Source: Hepsetus odoe (lineage: Eukaryota > Chordata > Actinopteri > Characiformes > Hepsetidae). Taken from it: a stretch of DNA of 64,000 nucleotides. The stretch covers positions 1,746,634 through 1,810,633 of the forward strand of contig CM029368.1 in the NCBI GenBank assembly GCA_017165825.1, given 5' to 3'. Position 1 is the stretch's first letter. Each line of letters begins with the position of its first letter. The notes under the pieces are model-generated. The model was not told the DNA's origin. It searched no databases and saw only the letters and a list, made by a program, of their open reading frames with translations. Both the position numbers and the translations under genes were made by a program. Positions 44,989 through 56,300 of the stretch are shown here, piece by piece.

Positions 44989-45184
44989 TGCCGGCTACTA
45001 GGCAAGATAAGTTTCCTTCTGTAGCTCCTTTCATACACCGCATGGCTTACAAATGAGCAGATACACAGCTTTTCAAATAGAAAAGAGAATAGGACATAAT
45101 TATAACAATCAATTCATTTTTAAAAAGAGATTTAAAGATGAGAATAACACAAAGAGCTGCCACATTAAAGTCATTGCCCGGTGA

Positions 45185-45550
45185 AGTGAAGGGGTGGAGA
45201 GATTCGGCAGCAAGTGAACAGTTCTTAAAGCTGATTCAGTGAAAATGGACAAAGTAAGGACAAAACTGCTGCAAGGAAGGACCACGGTCTGGTCCGATCC
45301 CACAGGTGAGCTACAGAAGCAGAAACTACGGAAAAGGTTCTGATAGAAGGTGTGAGAACACACAGCGCAGCTGTGTATGGAACTCCAGACCAGTCGGTGT
45401 CCATGCTGACTCCTGTCCACCACCCAAAGCTGTCCTTACCTGGGGAAGAGACGTCACCAGGATGTACCATGGGAAGCCAGCAGTGTGATGTTTTGGAGAA
45501 TGATCTGCTGGGAAACCTTGGTTCCTGCATTCATTTGGACTTTATTCTGA
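45185..45550 (+). mobile_element. Tc1/mariner-type relic, internally deleted
   Basis: GGCAGCAAGTGAACAGTTCT near the left, TTCTGATAGAAGGTGTGAGA, CCATGCTGACTCCTGTCCAC, then GCAGTGTGATGTTTTGGAGA and CTGCTGGGAAACCTTGGTTC. These match in order a common fish Tc1-like element as I remember it. The coding frame is broken. Two antisense open frames over it are shadows. Confidence 0.6.
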
Positions 45551-45757
45551 TACATAATTATTTCCTCTGGTCATTATTTTGAATAATAATATTGGACATC
45601 AAAAAACAGCAGCTCCTACTGTGGAGAGATGGTGGGTTTGGTGTCCTTGAGGACGTGGACGGAGGTTTCATGAGCAGATCAATGCAGTTTTACTAACTTT
45701 TTGGCCATTTTGAGAAGCTCCCTGCTTTTGTTGGTCAAGATTACCACAAACGCTTAT

Positions 45758-45950
45758 GGGCAGCGGTGGCCTAGTGGTTGCCCTGAGTTACCCTTGAGTA
45801 CGATACCGTCCCCATCACTGCTCCTTTTTTATAGCTGCCCCCTGCTGCACCGTGTTTGTGTGCATGGGTTAAATGCAGAGGTCCAATTTCGTTGTAATTC
45901 ACTGTGTGCGGTGACCTCGCAATGGCAGCAGTCACTTTCACTTTCACTTA
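45758..45950 (+). mobile_element. SINE family A lacking box B
   Basis: GGCAGCGGTGGCCTAGTGGT (box A) runs directly into TGCCCTGAGTTACCCTTGAG, so about 65 bp containing box B is missing. The rest of the 3' half is good, ending CAGTCACTTTCACTTTCACT. Confidence 0.85.
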
Positions 45951-45959
45951 AACACACAC

Positions 45960-46720
45960 CATTTTTCTATTATGAGATAAAATGTGTTTCATTAGTTTGC
46001 TGTTGAAGGTTAGTGCATGAAAATACTCAGTATCAGACCTACAAAGTCGAGGAGAACATGCTAAAACTATATTGAACCTTGGAAATGTTTACTTTTTTGT
46101 AAAAATGATGAAGTGAAGACCATCAATAGTGGAGGAAACTGTGAGTAGGGGGTCCAGCAGCATCACATTTAAGTATCCGGGGATCCCATACTGAATGCAC
46201 TTTGTATCACCACATTACAGATTCTGGGAAATTAAAAAAGACCCGTTGCTGGTTATGGGAAAAACCCGCCAAAATTTCTGGAATTGTGAAGGGTCAGACT
46301 TATAACCAGAGGGTTGCCAAATCACCTTCCTGCACCTGCAGGAAAATACCAAGGGAACTAACCTTTTCCTAACTAGCACTACACTTCTTCTTTCTCCTCT
46401 TTTCTATCTCCTAATAAAAACATTTGGCACTTTGTGTAGACGTTGACTTCTTGGACTCGTTCATGACTTGCCAAACGGTTGATCGACAGTCGTTGACTTG
46501 TTGATGAAGAACAGATATGGATGCAAAGTCTACATCGCTCTGAATAGGACACTTCCTAACTCCTGGGTCTATGGCTGAAGTGCCCTTGGGATTTAAACCC
46601 ACAACTCTCTGATATCACAGGTGTGTGAGTTCACTACTGGTGTGTAGGAAGAGTTATATAAGGCCCACTGTGTGAGTTCAAGTTCACTTGAAAAGGCTCA
46701 ATAGGGCTAAACAGCATGCC
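45960..46720. other. Intergenic, no gene recognised
   Basis: No exon or repeat recognised. Confidence 0.45.
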
Positions 46721-46727
46721 GTATGTA

Positions 46728-46917
46728 GGGAGTAGGACTCGTTGTCAGAAGGTTGTGGGTTCAAATCCCAGATAAGTAGTATGCCGAGGTAAGCAAGGTA
46801 CCGTCCCCATTGCTGCTGGATATCTGCCCCCTGCTGGATGGTGTGTGTGGGTTAAATACAGAGGATGTTTACATGTGCTGTGTTCACAATGACCGGCAGT
46901 CACTTTCACTTTCACTT
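46728..46917 (+). mobile_element. SINE family A
   Basis: GGTTGTGGGTTCAAATCCCA (box B), GCAAGGTACCGTCCCCATTG, CCCCCTGCTGGATGGTGTGT and a CAGTCACTTTCACTTTCACT tail. A short deletion lies in the core (GGTAAGCAAGG). Confidence 0.85.
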
Positions 46918-47626
46918 CCTCAGGGTCCAAGGAAAGGCTCTGGGACCTCGTGCTAGAGGCTCATAATTTACTGTTGGCCATGCCGAACTGACGTCACGTG
47001 GGGTGCTTTTTCTTATGAACACTTTTTCATTCGAAAGAATGTATTCTCATCACTTGGTGATTTATTGAATCTATTTATCCAAAAAAATCAAATCACACAA
47101 TATCATACAGACATCTCAGGGTGCAGTTATGGGTCAAATGATCAAATTGCAGCTGCAGAAAACACTGACTCGTCACTTTCCCACCGAGCAGCTTCATCTG
47201 CTGCCATCTAGTGCAAAGCAAAATACAGTGCAGCACACACACGACGTGCAGAGAAACAGATGTGATGAAATGAGTGTGAGAGGTGTGAGGAAGGAGTGAA
47301 CACTGCACCATTTCCTAATCTATAACAGCACACACACTCGTGCTTAGCAGTCAAGTGTGGCTTCGTTTTCTGAGCCGTTTCTGAGGTTAAAACGTCTAAT
47401 AATCCTGAACGTGGAACCTAAAAACACAGCAGCCTTTATTTACAGAGAAAAAGGAGCAAGTAGATGCTGTAAATGGGGTCACATGATGAAAAGAATCGGG
47501 CCCGTCCCGAGTCTTACGCACCGGAATGATCAGATATTACAAAAATGGAGACTTCTCATTATTTCCTGTGTCTCAGTTCAGGTACTATGCACTTCTTTCA
47601 TACACTATATAGTGCTGCTTGAAGTT

Positions 47627-47628
<2 letters not shown>

Positions 47629-47671
<43 letters not shown>
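47629..47671. repeat. GATA microsatellite
   Basis: About 11 GATA units. Confidence 0.95.
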
Positions 47672-47673
<2 letters not shown>

Positions 47674-47815
47674 AACATCGTTCGGGTTTGATTTAAATTC
47701 CTAAAAATCTGTCGTCATTGCAGGACATAAGATATTGTGCAAAAGTCTTGAGCCCCTCATTTCCTCACCTTGTTGGTACAAAAATATCATTTTCATGCGC
47801 AGCTAATGTTCAGGT

Positions 47816-48026
47816 AAGAGGCCCCAGGATCAGAAGGTCATGGGTTCGAATCCCAGACTGGTAGGTTTCCCTGAGGTTCCCTTGATCAAGGTACCGTCCC
47901 CATCACTGCTCCCCAGGCGCTGGATATGTCTGCCCCCTGCTGGACGGTGTGTGTGGGTTAAATACAGAGGATGTGTTTGACTGTGGTTCACTGTGTATTC
48001 ACAAATAGTCCCTTTCACTTTCACTT
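47816..48026 (+). mobile_element. SINE family A
   Basis: GATCAGAAGGTCATGGGTTC and GAATCCCAGACTGGTAGG (box B region), CAAGGTACCGTCCCCATCAC, CCCCCTGCTGGACGGTGTGT and a CCTTTCACTTTCACTT tail. Confidence 0.85.
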
Positions 48027-48117
48027 CTGCCTCTCACACTGTCTTATCTTTGACCAACTGTGTCGATTAAATGAAAGAAACAGGAACAAATGTTTTAGTG
48101 GGGGTAAGGGCCTAAAG

Positions 48118-48450
48118 ATAAAAGGCTCTAGATAAAGGGGTTCCAGCCACTCAGTAGTAAACGAATCCCTTGATCATCTGGAATCATCTGCTCCTGTTTC
48201 TTCGCTGCTTCATGTCTGAAGTTAGACGCTTTGTTCTGCTTGAAGGTTCAGATGTAGATCACTGTGTGGATTAACCAACACAGAACTATCAAACTGCTCA
48301 GGTACAGAGACTGGACTGAACATGAGAGACAACAACACTGTCCTTCAGGAAGATCTGGAGAACTGTCCCTCAACATTAACAATACAAGAAAGTCTGGAAA
48401 CAAAGTATGAAGAAATGAGGGGTTTAAGACTTTGGCACAGGACTGTATAA
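48118..48450 (+). mobile_element. Dispersed inverted-repeat element, single 69-bp unit
   Basis: Has CTTGATCATCTGGAATCATC, GATCACTGTGTGGATTAACC, one unit ending GGAAGATCTGGAGAACTGTC, and the right terminus GAGGGGTTTAAGACTTTGGC then ACAGGACTGTATA. The opposite end, TTGTGCAAAAGTCTTGAGCC, lies at about 47735, with a SINE (47816-48026) between. Confidence 0.7.
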
Positions 48451-48779
48451 ACTGTAGTGGGGCTCCTCGTCCCTGGGCCAGCAGAGGTCTGATGTGAAGT
48501 CTAACAAGGCTGATTCTAGGCTGGGCGTGGCAAAAATGCACGATATAAAAAAGACAACATGAAAGAAAAGAGCACATCATTTGTTCATGGCACACGTTCT
48601 AAATCACTAATCACACTCATTCCCTTCATAGTGCACTCGTCAGGCTACAATGTGAGATTCATATAATAATGTCCAGCTCGAATGACAAAAATGCCTCGAT
48701 TACATTTGAAGTAAAAAAAGAAAAAACTGTACGAGATACTCTATATTATAATATGTACCAATATACCGTTTACTGGGAT

Positions 48780-49110
48780 GGACAGATCTGTGTTGGGTGT
48801 GACAAGGATGGACAGGATTAGAGTTTATTAGAGGGACAGCTGAGGTTAGACAAAGTTAGTGAGACTGTGTGGGTTTGGACATGTCCAGATGAGAGACTAG
48901 GATTATATCGGGAGAAGGATGTTGAGGATGGAGCTGCCAAGAAAGAGGAGAAGAGGAAGGACAAAGAGGAGGTTTATGGACGTGGTGAGAGAGGACATAC
49001 AGGTGGTCGGTGTGAAAGAGGAAGATGCAGAAGACAGGAAGACATGGAGACAGCTGATCTGCTGTGGCGACCTCTGAACAGGAACAGCCGAAAGAAGAAG
49101 ACGACATATA
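48780..49110 (+). mobile_element. RTE-type LINE 3' end
   Basis: GTGACAAGGATGGACAGGAT, GACTAGGATTATATCGGGAG, GCCAAGAAAGAGGAGAAGAG, GAGGAGGTTTATGGACGTGG and GATGCAGAAGACAGGAAGAC, ending at AACAGCCGAAAGAAGAAGAC. The sequence from VREDIQVVGVKEEDAEDR to the 3' tail is recognisable. Confidence 0.85.
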
Positions 49111-49199
49111 TATGTGGACATATTGGACAGTGCAGGACAGCGTTTCGTCTTGTTCACTGTTCGGTTTTGCAGATCAGGACACTTTCTCCAAAGCACTGA

Positions 49200-49690
49200 C
49201 CTTAAGCTTCGCATAAACACTCCCTCCAGAGTCTAAAATGACAGATTTTCAGAATCCTATCAGTTTTGCTTGAAAAAAATGACACCGGCATCAGGTAGAT
49301 GTTAAAGTTTGATCGAAATTTCAAGCTGATGTTCGATAGAGCATTCGTTTACGCCCTGGAAGAGCAGAACGTTCCGGTGAGGGTGGGTTAAAATTCTCAT
49401 TTTCTCATCTGGTAGGAGAAATGATCTTATTTTACTTCTTTTTTTATTGATTTTCATATCAACGTATTGGTTTTGTGCATCATAAACAATCAGAATAACC
49501 TGTGATCCATTTTACATTTGTCTTTTTCTTTATTACCTGCAAATATCGCATGTTCTGATTGGCCGCCTTGTAGGAATTGTGTGATTGGAGACCGTGGGAA
49601 AGAAATAATCTTCATTCTCCTTTCTTTCACTCTCATGTCTGGATTTTTCAGAAAGCTGCAGCAATCTATTTGCTGAAACTAACTTCAATG
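49200..49690. other. Downstream flank of the MS4A-like gene
   Basis: No gene. The complement of AATAAA (TTTATT at 49529-49534) could serve as its poly(A) signal, about 800 bp past the stop; inference only. Confidence 0.35.
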
Positions 49691-49945
49691 GGCTGCTGTC
49701 AGCTAAATAGGCGGGGTTAAAATGCTGTAGGTGAGAATGGGCGGGGCTAAGATGCTGTAATGGGCAGAGTTCAGCAGCTGTTGTGGCATGCAATGGACAG
49801 CGCTAAGCCGCTGTAGATCGTTTGGGCGGGGATAAGCTGCTGTTGGTGAAAGGGGCGGGGCAAGGCTGCTTAGGGCTGAACAGACAGGCCTTACCCTTTA
49901 CAGGTGCAATAGGTGGAGCTGAGTTTCCAAAGGTGGAATGGGCGG
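49690..49945. repeat. Diverged GC-box-like repeat
   Basis: GGGCGGGGCTAAG or close variants (GGCGGGGTTAAAATGCTGTA, GGCGGGGCTAAGATGCTGTA, GGCGGGGATAAGCTGCTGTT, GGCGGGGCTAAGCTCCCATT) recur about every 40-60 bp, roughly six times. Confidence 0.7.
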
Positions 49946-50333
49946 GGCTAAGCTCCCATTGTCTTGCATGTAGGACCACATGGTTTGGGGAGTAAATGGA
50001 AGATTTGGACTTTTTGGTGCTTTCTTTAAGCGTGCTTTGAAGAAATTGACTCAAGGTGCGTCCTTTCACATAACAGGACATGTTGCTGAAACATCACATG
50101 ACATTATTTCAGAATAATAACACCGGTTAGTGACACTTATTTGGCAGGAATGAAAGTTTACCTCCGTCCTTGAGGAGGTATGAGTCTCTTTTCACTGTTG
50201 GACAGCCGGGAGTGCTCTGTTAGGTGTGGCACACAACCTGAGTCACTCTCCGGTTCTCCTGAATCGCAACGACCCCACAGCGACCCTGTCTGACCCCTCA
50301 CGGACTGGAGGCGAGGGATCCCATGACCCGAGG

Positions 50334-53300
50334 TCAGACCTCCGCTATAGAGTCGATGGGCTCCACCTGAGGTTCAGTAGGAGGGGTGGGAGCCTCTTCC
50401 ACTATTACTGGTGCTGCTTCAGGCTCCACCTCCGTCACCACCTCCTCCACCTGCTGGAGCTAAAGGCATCCATGAGGCGAGTGGTGTAAGGAAAGAAAGG
50501 AAGAGAAAAGTGATAACCTTGATTATATTAGTAGTAAACAGATCTTGTCGATGATTGATAGGCACAAGAACTGAAAATTTCTTTTATCATCATGCAAAAA
50601 CTAATCATGCCAGGTTATCAAGATGTTCTGGGAGGGAAGGAAACGGTGATCAGGAATCAAAACTGATTATTATTATTATTATTATTATTAGAGTTGTATA
50701 TCTTGGTCTAAAATCAAGCCCAGTGATTTGTATTTCTCCAGCAAAATCTTTTTTCGGAGCTATTTTGTGGGTGTGAGCTGTTGACGTACCTGAGCGGGAG
50801 CCGTCTCAGGTTGGGGCAGAGACACAGGACGCTGACCTGCTCCAGGCTGCTGAACAAGAAGAGACAGTGTATAAATGTCTGTTGCTGAGATGAGACGAAG
50901 TGCAGTGAGATGAGGTGAGAGAAAGTAAGATGAGGTGAGAGGAGTTAAGAGGTGGTGAGATGAGATGAGGTGAGATGAGAGCTGGTAAGAGGAGAGGAGA
51001 TGAGATGAGGTAAGGTGAGGTGAGATGAGGTGGAGTGAAGGGAGTTGAGTTATGTTGAGATAAGATGAGAGGAAGTAAGATGAGGTGAGAGGAGTTAAGA
51101 GGTGATGAGGTGAGGTGAGATGAAGTGAGATAAGGTGAGGTGAGATGAGACTTCATTAACCCCACAACATATTTCTCTCCTTTATTTTTGCTCAATGCTA
51201 TGAAACAGATTAAAAACAGAAGTAAAAGAAAAACAAAAACTACTTAAGAACCTTCTGACGAGAATCTTCATTCTTTATGTTCTACAACAACCCCTGGTTA
51301 GTTCTACTAGAATTTAATTCCAAGTGTTCCATCATTTTTTCCAATCCGATTTTACTTCCAGTCCACTAAAGATCTGAAACCTGTAGAGCTGCAGGATTAA
51401 AGCTAAAAAAAATGTCAAACGACTTCTAGATATGACAGAATAGAGGAAAAAATGTTATGAAGATAAAAATAAAATAGAACAAAATAATCATTTCAAATAA
51501 AATAAATCTGCTGACCTGTTGGCTTCCTCGGGCCATCAGAACTCTGAGTCCAAAGAGAATGGTCACGATGCAGATCACCAGCTCCACCACCAGGAACAGC
51601 ACCAGCGTGGCCAGCAGGCCGTCAATCAAGAGCTAAACCCGCCCCCAGACAGAGAGAACGCAGGCAGGATCAGGACGGACGCTCAGCGACACTTCGTTGT
51701 AATGATGCAATCTTCTAATCTCCACACCCGACATATCAAACATCCACAAAATGCCATTTAAACACCACACGCATGTAATTTGCAGACATTTTTAAAACAC
51801 TGGCCCAAAGTGCAAAACTAGGAAGACCACAGTGACGCAGTCTCGGCGTCACAGACTCTCGACTTAGCAAAGAAAAGGAACAAATTTCCTCCATAAAACA
51901 TTTTCAGAGACATGAGAAGAAGCCGATTAGAGCGAAAGCTGAACAGAAGGTTCAGGTGCTGCAGAAACTCTGTGAATCTTCACTTGAGCGCAGTGCTTTC
52001 CTATCAAGACCGTTAAGCAGCTTCATGCATTACAGAGCCTAGAACACAAGAGCGGGTTTTACTTACTTTACAGTTTCTTTCGACCTTATAAGTGCATTTC
52101 TCGAAACAGTACTGTTGCTTTAGGAGGGCAGACAAAAGAGACAAAGGCGAGTTGACATCTTGCAAAAAAGACGAAAGGCAACATTTAAAGCCTGGAAAAC
52201 CCAGAGACTGTTACAGTTTTTAAAATGGTCAATCAAACGTCTTTCTCTTTCTCGAAAGCCTGTACCAAGTGCAAACTGTCAGAATGTGAGATTAATTTAA
52301 TAAAAGCTGTAAAACTCTGATTTGTTTACTTTCTTTGGACAGTTTGATGTAGAACAGCCAGAAAGTGGTTTATTTTTGGAGGCAAAAGCATGTATCCCTT
52401 GTAACTGTGAATAAGTTTTGGCCTATCCACATTCAGTAGGTTGCCCTGAGGTACTCCTGAGCAAGGTACCGTCCCCGTCACTGCTCCCCGGGCGCTTTCA
52501 ATAGCTGCCCACTGCTGCACGGTGTTTGTGTGCATGGGTTAAAAGCAGAGGTCCAATTTCGTTGTGGTTCATGGTGTGAAGTGCTGTGACCTCGCAATGA
52601 CAAGGGTTGTCACTTTCACTTTATCTGTTCTCCTCCAGCAAAGGCAGATGGTCTTTCCTCTCCTATACAACCACAAACATTCACTTACAGCTCTGTGCAA
52701 AAGTCTTGAGCCACTCATTTCTCCATATTTTGCTCCCAAAATCCAAGAGCTTCTTGTATGTTTAATGTTGAGGAGCAGTTCTCCAGATCTTCCTGAAGGA
52801 CAGTGTTGTTGTCTCTCATGTTCAGTCCAGTCTCTGTACCTGAGCAGTTCTCCAGATCTTCCTGAAGGACAGTGTTGTTGTCTCTCATGTTCAGTCCAGT
52901 CTCTGTACCTGAGCAGTTTGATAGTTTTGTGTTGGTTAATCCACACAGTGATCTACGTCTGAACCTTCAAGCAGAACAAGGCCATCTAAGCAAGCAATCT
53001 TGGTGTCACATTTGACAATAAGCTCTCATTCTCCTCCATATTGTTCACCTTTTCCTTATCTATGACATCAGAAGAATTCCACCATTTCTCACCACCCAGG
53101 TTACGGAGTTGCTCGTCTGGTCATCTCTAAATTGGACACTGTAGCTCTCTGCTGGTGGGTCTTCCATTGAAGGTAACAAGCACTTCAGGTGATCCAGGAT
53201 GCTGCTGCAAGATGAATCTTCCTAAATCCTCAGATACTACGCCACAACTGTGGGATCAGGCTCCCTGTGGCTGCAGGTTTAAAACACTTGCCTTCAAGAC

Positions 53301-56300
53301 CATGAACACAGTCACACTTTCTTGACAGCACTGATCAAGCAACATGTCACTGTTCATCTTCTCAGAATGTGAAGCTCAGCTCACCTTGAAGCTTCCTTAA
53401 AACAAGATATAGACATAAAGCAGTGAAGGAAGAGCTGCAGAAGATCAGGCTGGTGATTAGTTTATAGGTGACGCTGAACGCCAACTTCTCTCTTTGTGTT
53501 GTAGACTGGATTTACATGTGTGTTTACACACAGTGCAGGTCTCATCTTCCTACAGAACACAGAAATTAGAGGCTCGGGACTTTTGCACAGTATCCTGGCT
53601 AAACTCTAAAGGTGCTAAGTGAAGAGATCTTTCTCTAAACACAGCTGAACTGTTGGGTTTCTCCAGCAATTCTGAGAATCTTCTTCACCAGAAAAACATT
53701 CTGGGGATGAATTTGGTTTGAGCCATAAAGATCTGAGTGTGCTATGAGTTCTGTCCTTCCGGCAGGACCATAACAGCCAGCGCCTCAGATCCAGAGCAAC
53801 CAAGATAATCAAAAACCTAATCCAAACAATAACCTGCTGTGCTCGGGCCTTGGAGAAGGTTCTGCAGGATAAGGATCTGAGGTTACCTTGAGCATGATAC
53901 TGCCACCATCACTGTTTCCTGGGTACTTGATCTGGCTGCTCACTGCTGGATGGTATGCGTGGGTTAAATACAGAAGATGCAAGGCAGACAGATAAATTAT
54001 TTTTGGACAGATTTCTACATTGCGTCTCATCCAAAGCAATCAAAGCAAGGATGAATAAAGTCTATTTCTCCTTTTTCCCATGAAGTGGGTGCACAAAATC
54101 TTCTTCTTCTTCTTTTGGCTGCTCCAGTTTAAGAGTCGCCACAGCAGATCATCCGTTTCCATTTCTTCCGGTCATCTGCATCTTCCTGCTTCAAACCGAC
54201 CACCTGCATGTCTTCTCTCACCACATCCATAAACCTCCTCTTTGTTCTTCTTCTTCTCCTCTTTCCTGGCAGCTTCAACATCCTTCTCCTGATATACTCC
54301 TCGTCTCTCCTCTGGACACGTCCAAACCAACACAACCTTGCTTCTCTAACTTTGTCTCCAAAACATCCAACCTGATCTGTCCCTCTAATATACTCATTTC
54401 TAATCCTGTCCATCCTCGTCACACCCAACGAACATCTCAGCATCTTTAACTCTGACACCTCCAGCTCCGCCTCCTGCCTTTTCTTCAGGGCCACCATCTC
54501 AGTAATATCATTATTGGGCTCAAATAAGAACTGACAGTGATCTGTAACCAAACCGCAACCCATTAAAACCCCGTTTTAACCAAAAACCAAAACTGAAGTG
54601 TTTTCAGCTCTATACCTCATCACGAGCAATACGAGCAGGTGTGAACACAGCCATTTGAACCATACCCAAATCAGAATTTCTCGACCCACTTCATGAGGTC
54701 TGAGATGCATTCCAGTCACGTTACAGCAGTGTGAACACATTCGTCTCTCTAACACATTCAACCCCAAAGCCCCTCCCAGTGCTGTGATAGCGCCCCCTGC
54801 TGCTCTACTAGTAGAAGAGACTGCCGTCTTAGAAAGCCTCCCCATAATGCAGCCTCGCTTCTCCTTCAGCTCATCTTCATTCTCCTTATCCACTCTCCAT
54901 GAGCACCAATGAAGCTCCAATGGTGTTAAACTCCACACAGTTGGAGAGGTGTTCATCACACCTTTTCCTCCAAACATACCTTTGCACATCGTGGTTAAAA
55001 TATTCTTTTTTGACTTTAATCACAGGACTTTCCCAAATGCATCAGCCTTGAGGAGTTAGAGAATTTATGCAGCGTACACTCTGCATCGCCTGGGGTTTCT
55101 TATGAGGATCAAAGCCTAAAAAGCTATTTTGGTACAAAAGGATAGCTCAACTATTTTGGGGTGTCCAAACTTGGACATGGTGCACCTTTCCAGAAACCAC
55201 TTCCATAAAATGTGTCAACTTTATGGTGTCCAGTTCATCTCCTGCCCTGTAAAAATTCATAGCTAGTGTTTAGGGACGAGGCCCCAGGATCAGAAGGTCG
55301 TGGGTTCAAATCCCAGATCAATAGGTTACCCTGAGGTACACCTTGAGCAAGGTAACGCCCCCCGTCACTGGAGAAAGAAAAGCATGTGTGAGCAGTTAGT
55401 GTCGTTTTCCATTTACACTTCTTTTTTGTGGGTTTGTTTTGCACTTTGGTACAGTGCCTTGAAAATGCATTGCTGCTATTTAATCTAAAAACTGTAACAG
55501 CATATGTGATAAAAGTCTGACATTTTTATACTCGGCCGTCACCCCATTTCAACAAAAGGCTCTCGAACATGCCGTAACGAAAAATCCATTACAAATCTAA
55601 TTCAGAGCATGCACAGCAGTCTTGATTTCCACACAGATGTCCAGATCAAGTTCCTCTGAAGAGCTCAGGAAAGTGGAACAAATTCTGACCAGTGAGGTCG
55701 AAAACGTCAGCGGTGACTCTACTCACGTTAAAATGCTATTGTGCATAATATTGTTCTGTCAAATATGTTTGGGAAACAACTTGAGACATTTCTCAGCTTT
55801 TAGAAAAGACCAGAAAGCATGAGACAAAAATGTAAAGACATTTACAGAGCGACTTCCATTCCCTGATTACAGGGACAGTCCCCCTGGAGACCCTCGAGGT
55901 TCAGGAACCCAATGGTGGTTTTGCTGGAGGTGGGATTGGAACCTCAGACCACTTGGTCCACAGGTAAGTATCCTATCACTAGACCACCCACTCACAACAC
56001 TGAAGGCAAGGAGAGGCTGCTGAACTCTGCGAAGAAATATGTGCAATATGACTGTAACATAAATCTAGAGCCAAACCTCCAAGAGTAAAGGAGCGAGGAT
56101 GAGGATGAGACTTAAACTAAGATCTAAACTTGCAGAATCTCCTTGATTTGATTGATGTCTCTTTCATATGAAAATCCAATAATGTAAAAACAGAATAGAT
56201 CTATACGATAAAAATACCAGCTGAAAGTTGAATTTTCTCATTTTAAATAATCAATAAGAGGAAATAAGTGGAAAAGAGGAAGACCAAAGAGGAGGTTTAT

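Noticed and set aside
45109..45530. Two overlapping minus-strand open frames of about 100 codons
   Set aside because: They lie antisense to an internally deleted Tc1-type relic and show no independent gene features.
49803..50081. 92-codon minus-strand open frame near the MS4A-like 3' end
   Set aside because: It overlaps the GC-box repeat, lies beyond the stop codon of the gene, and lacks a splice link in frame.
52564..52962. Overlapping open frames on both strands with repeated 23-residue blocks
   Set aside because: They come from the 69-bp repeat of a dispersed element. The same pseudo-peptide appears at three other element copies.
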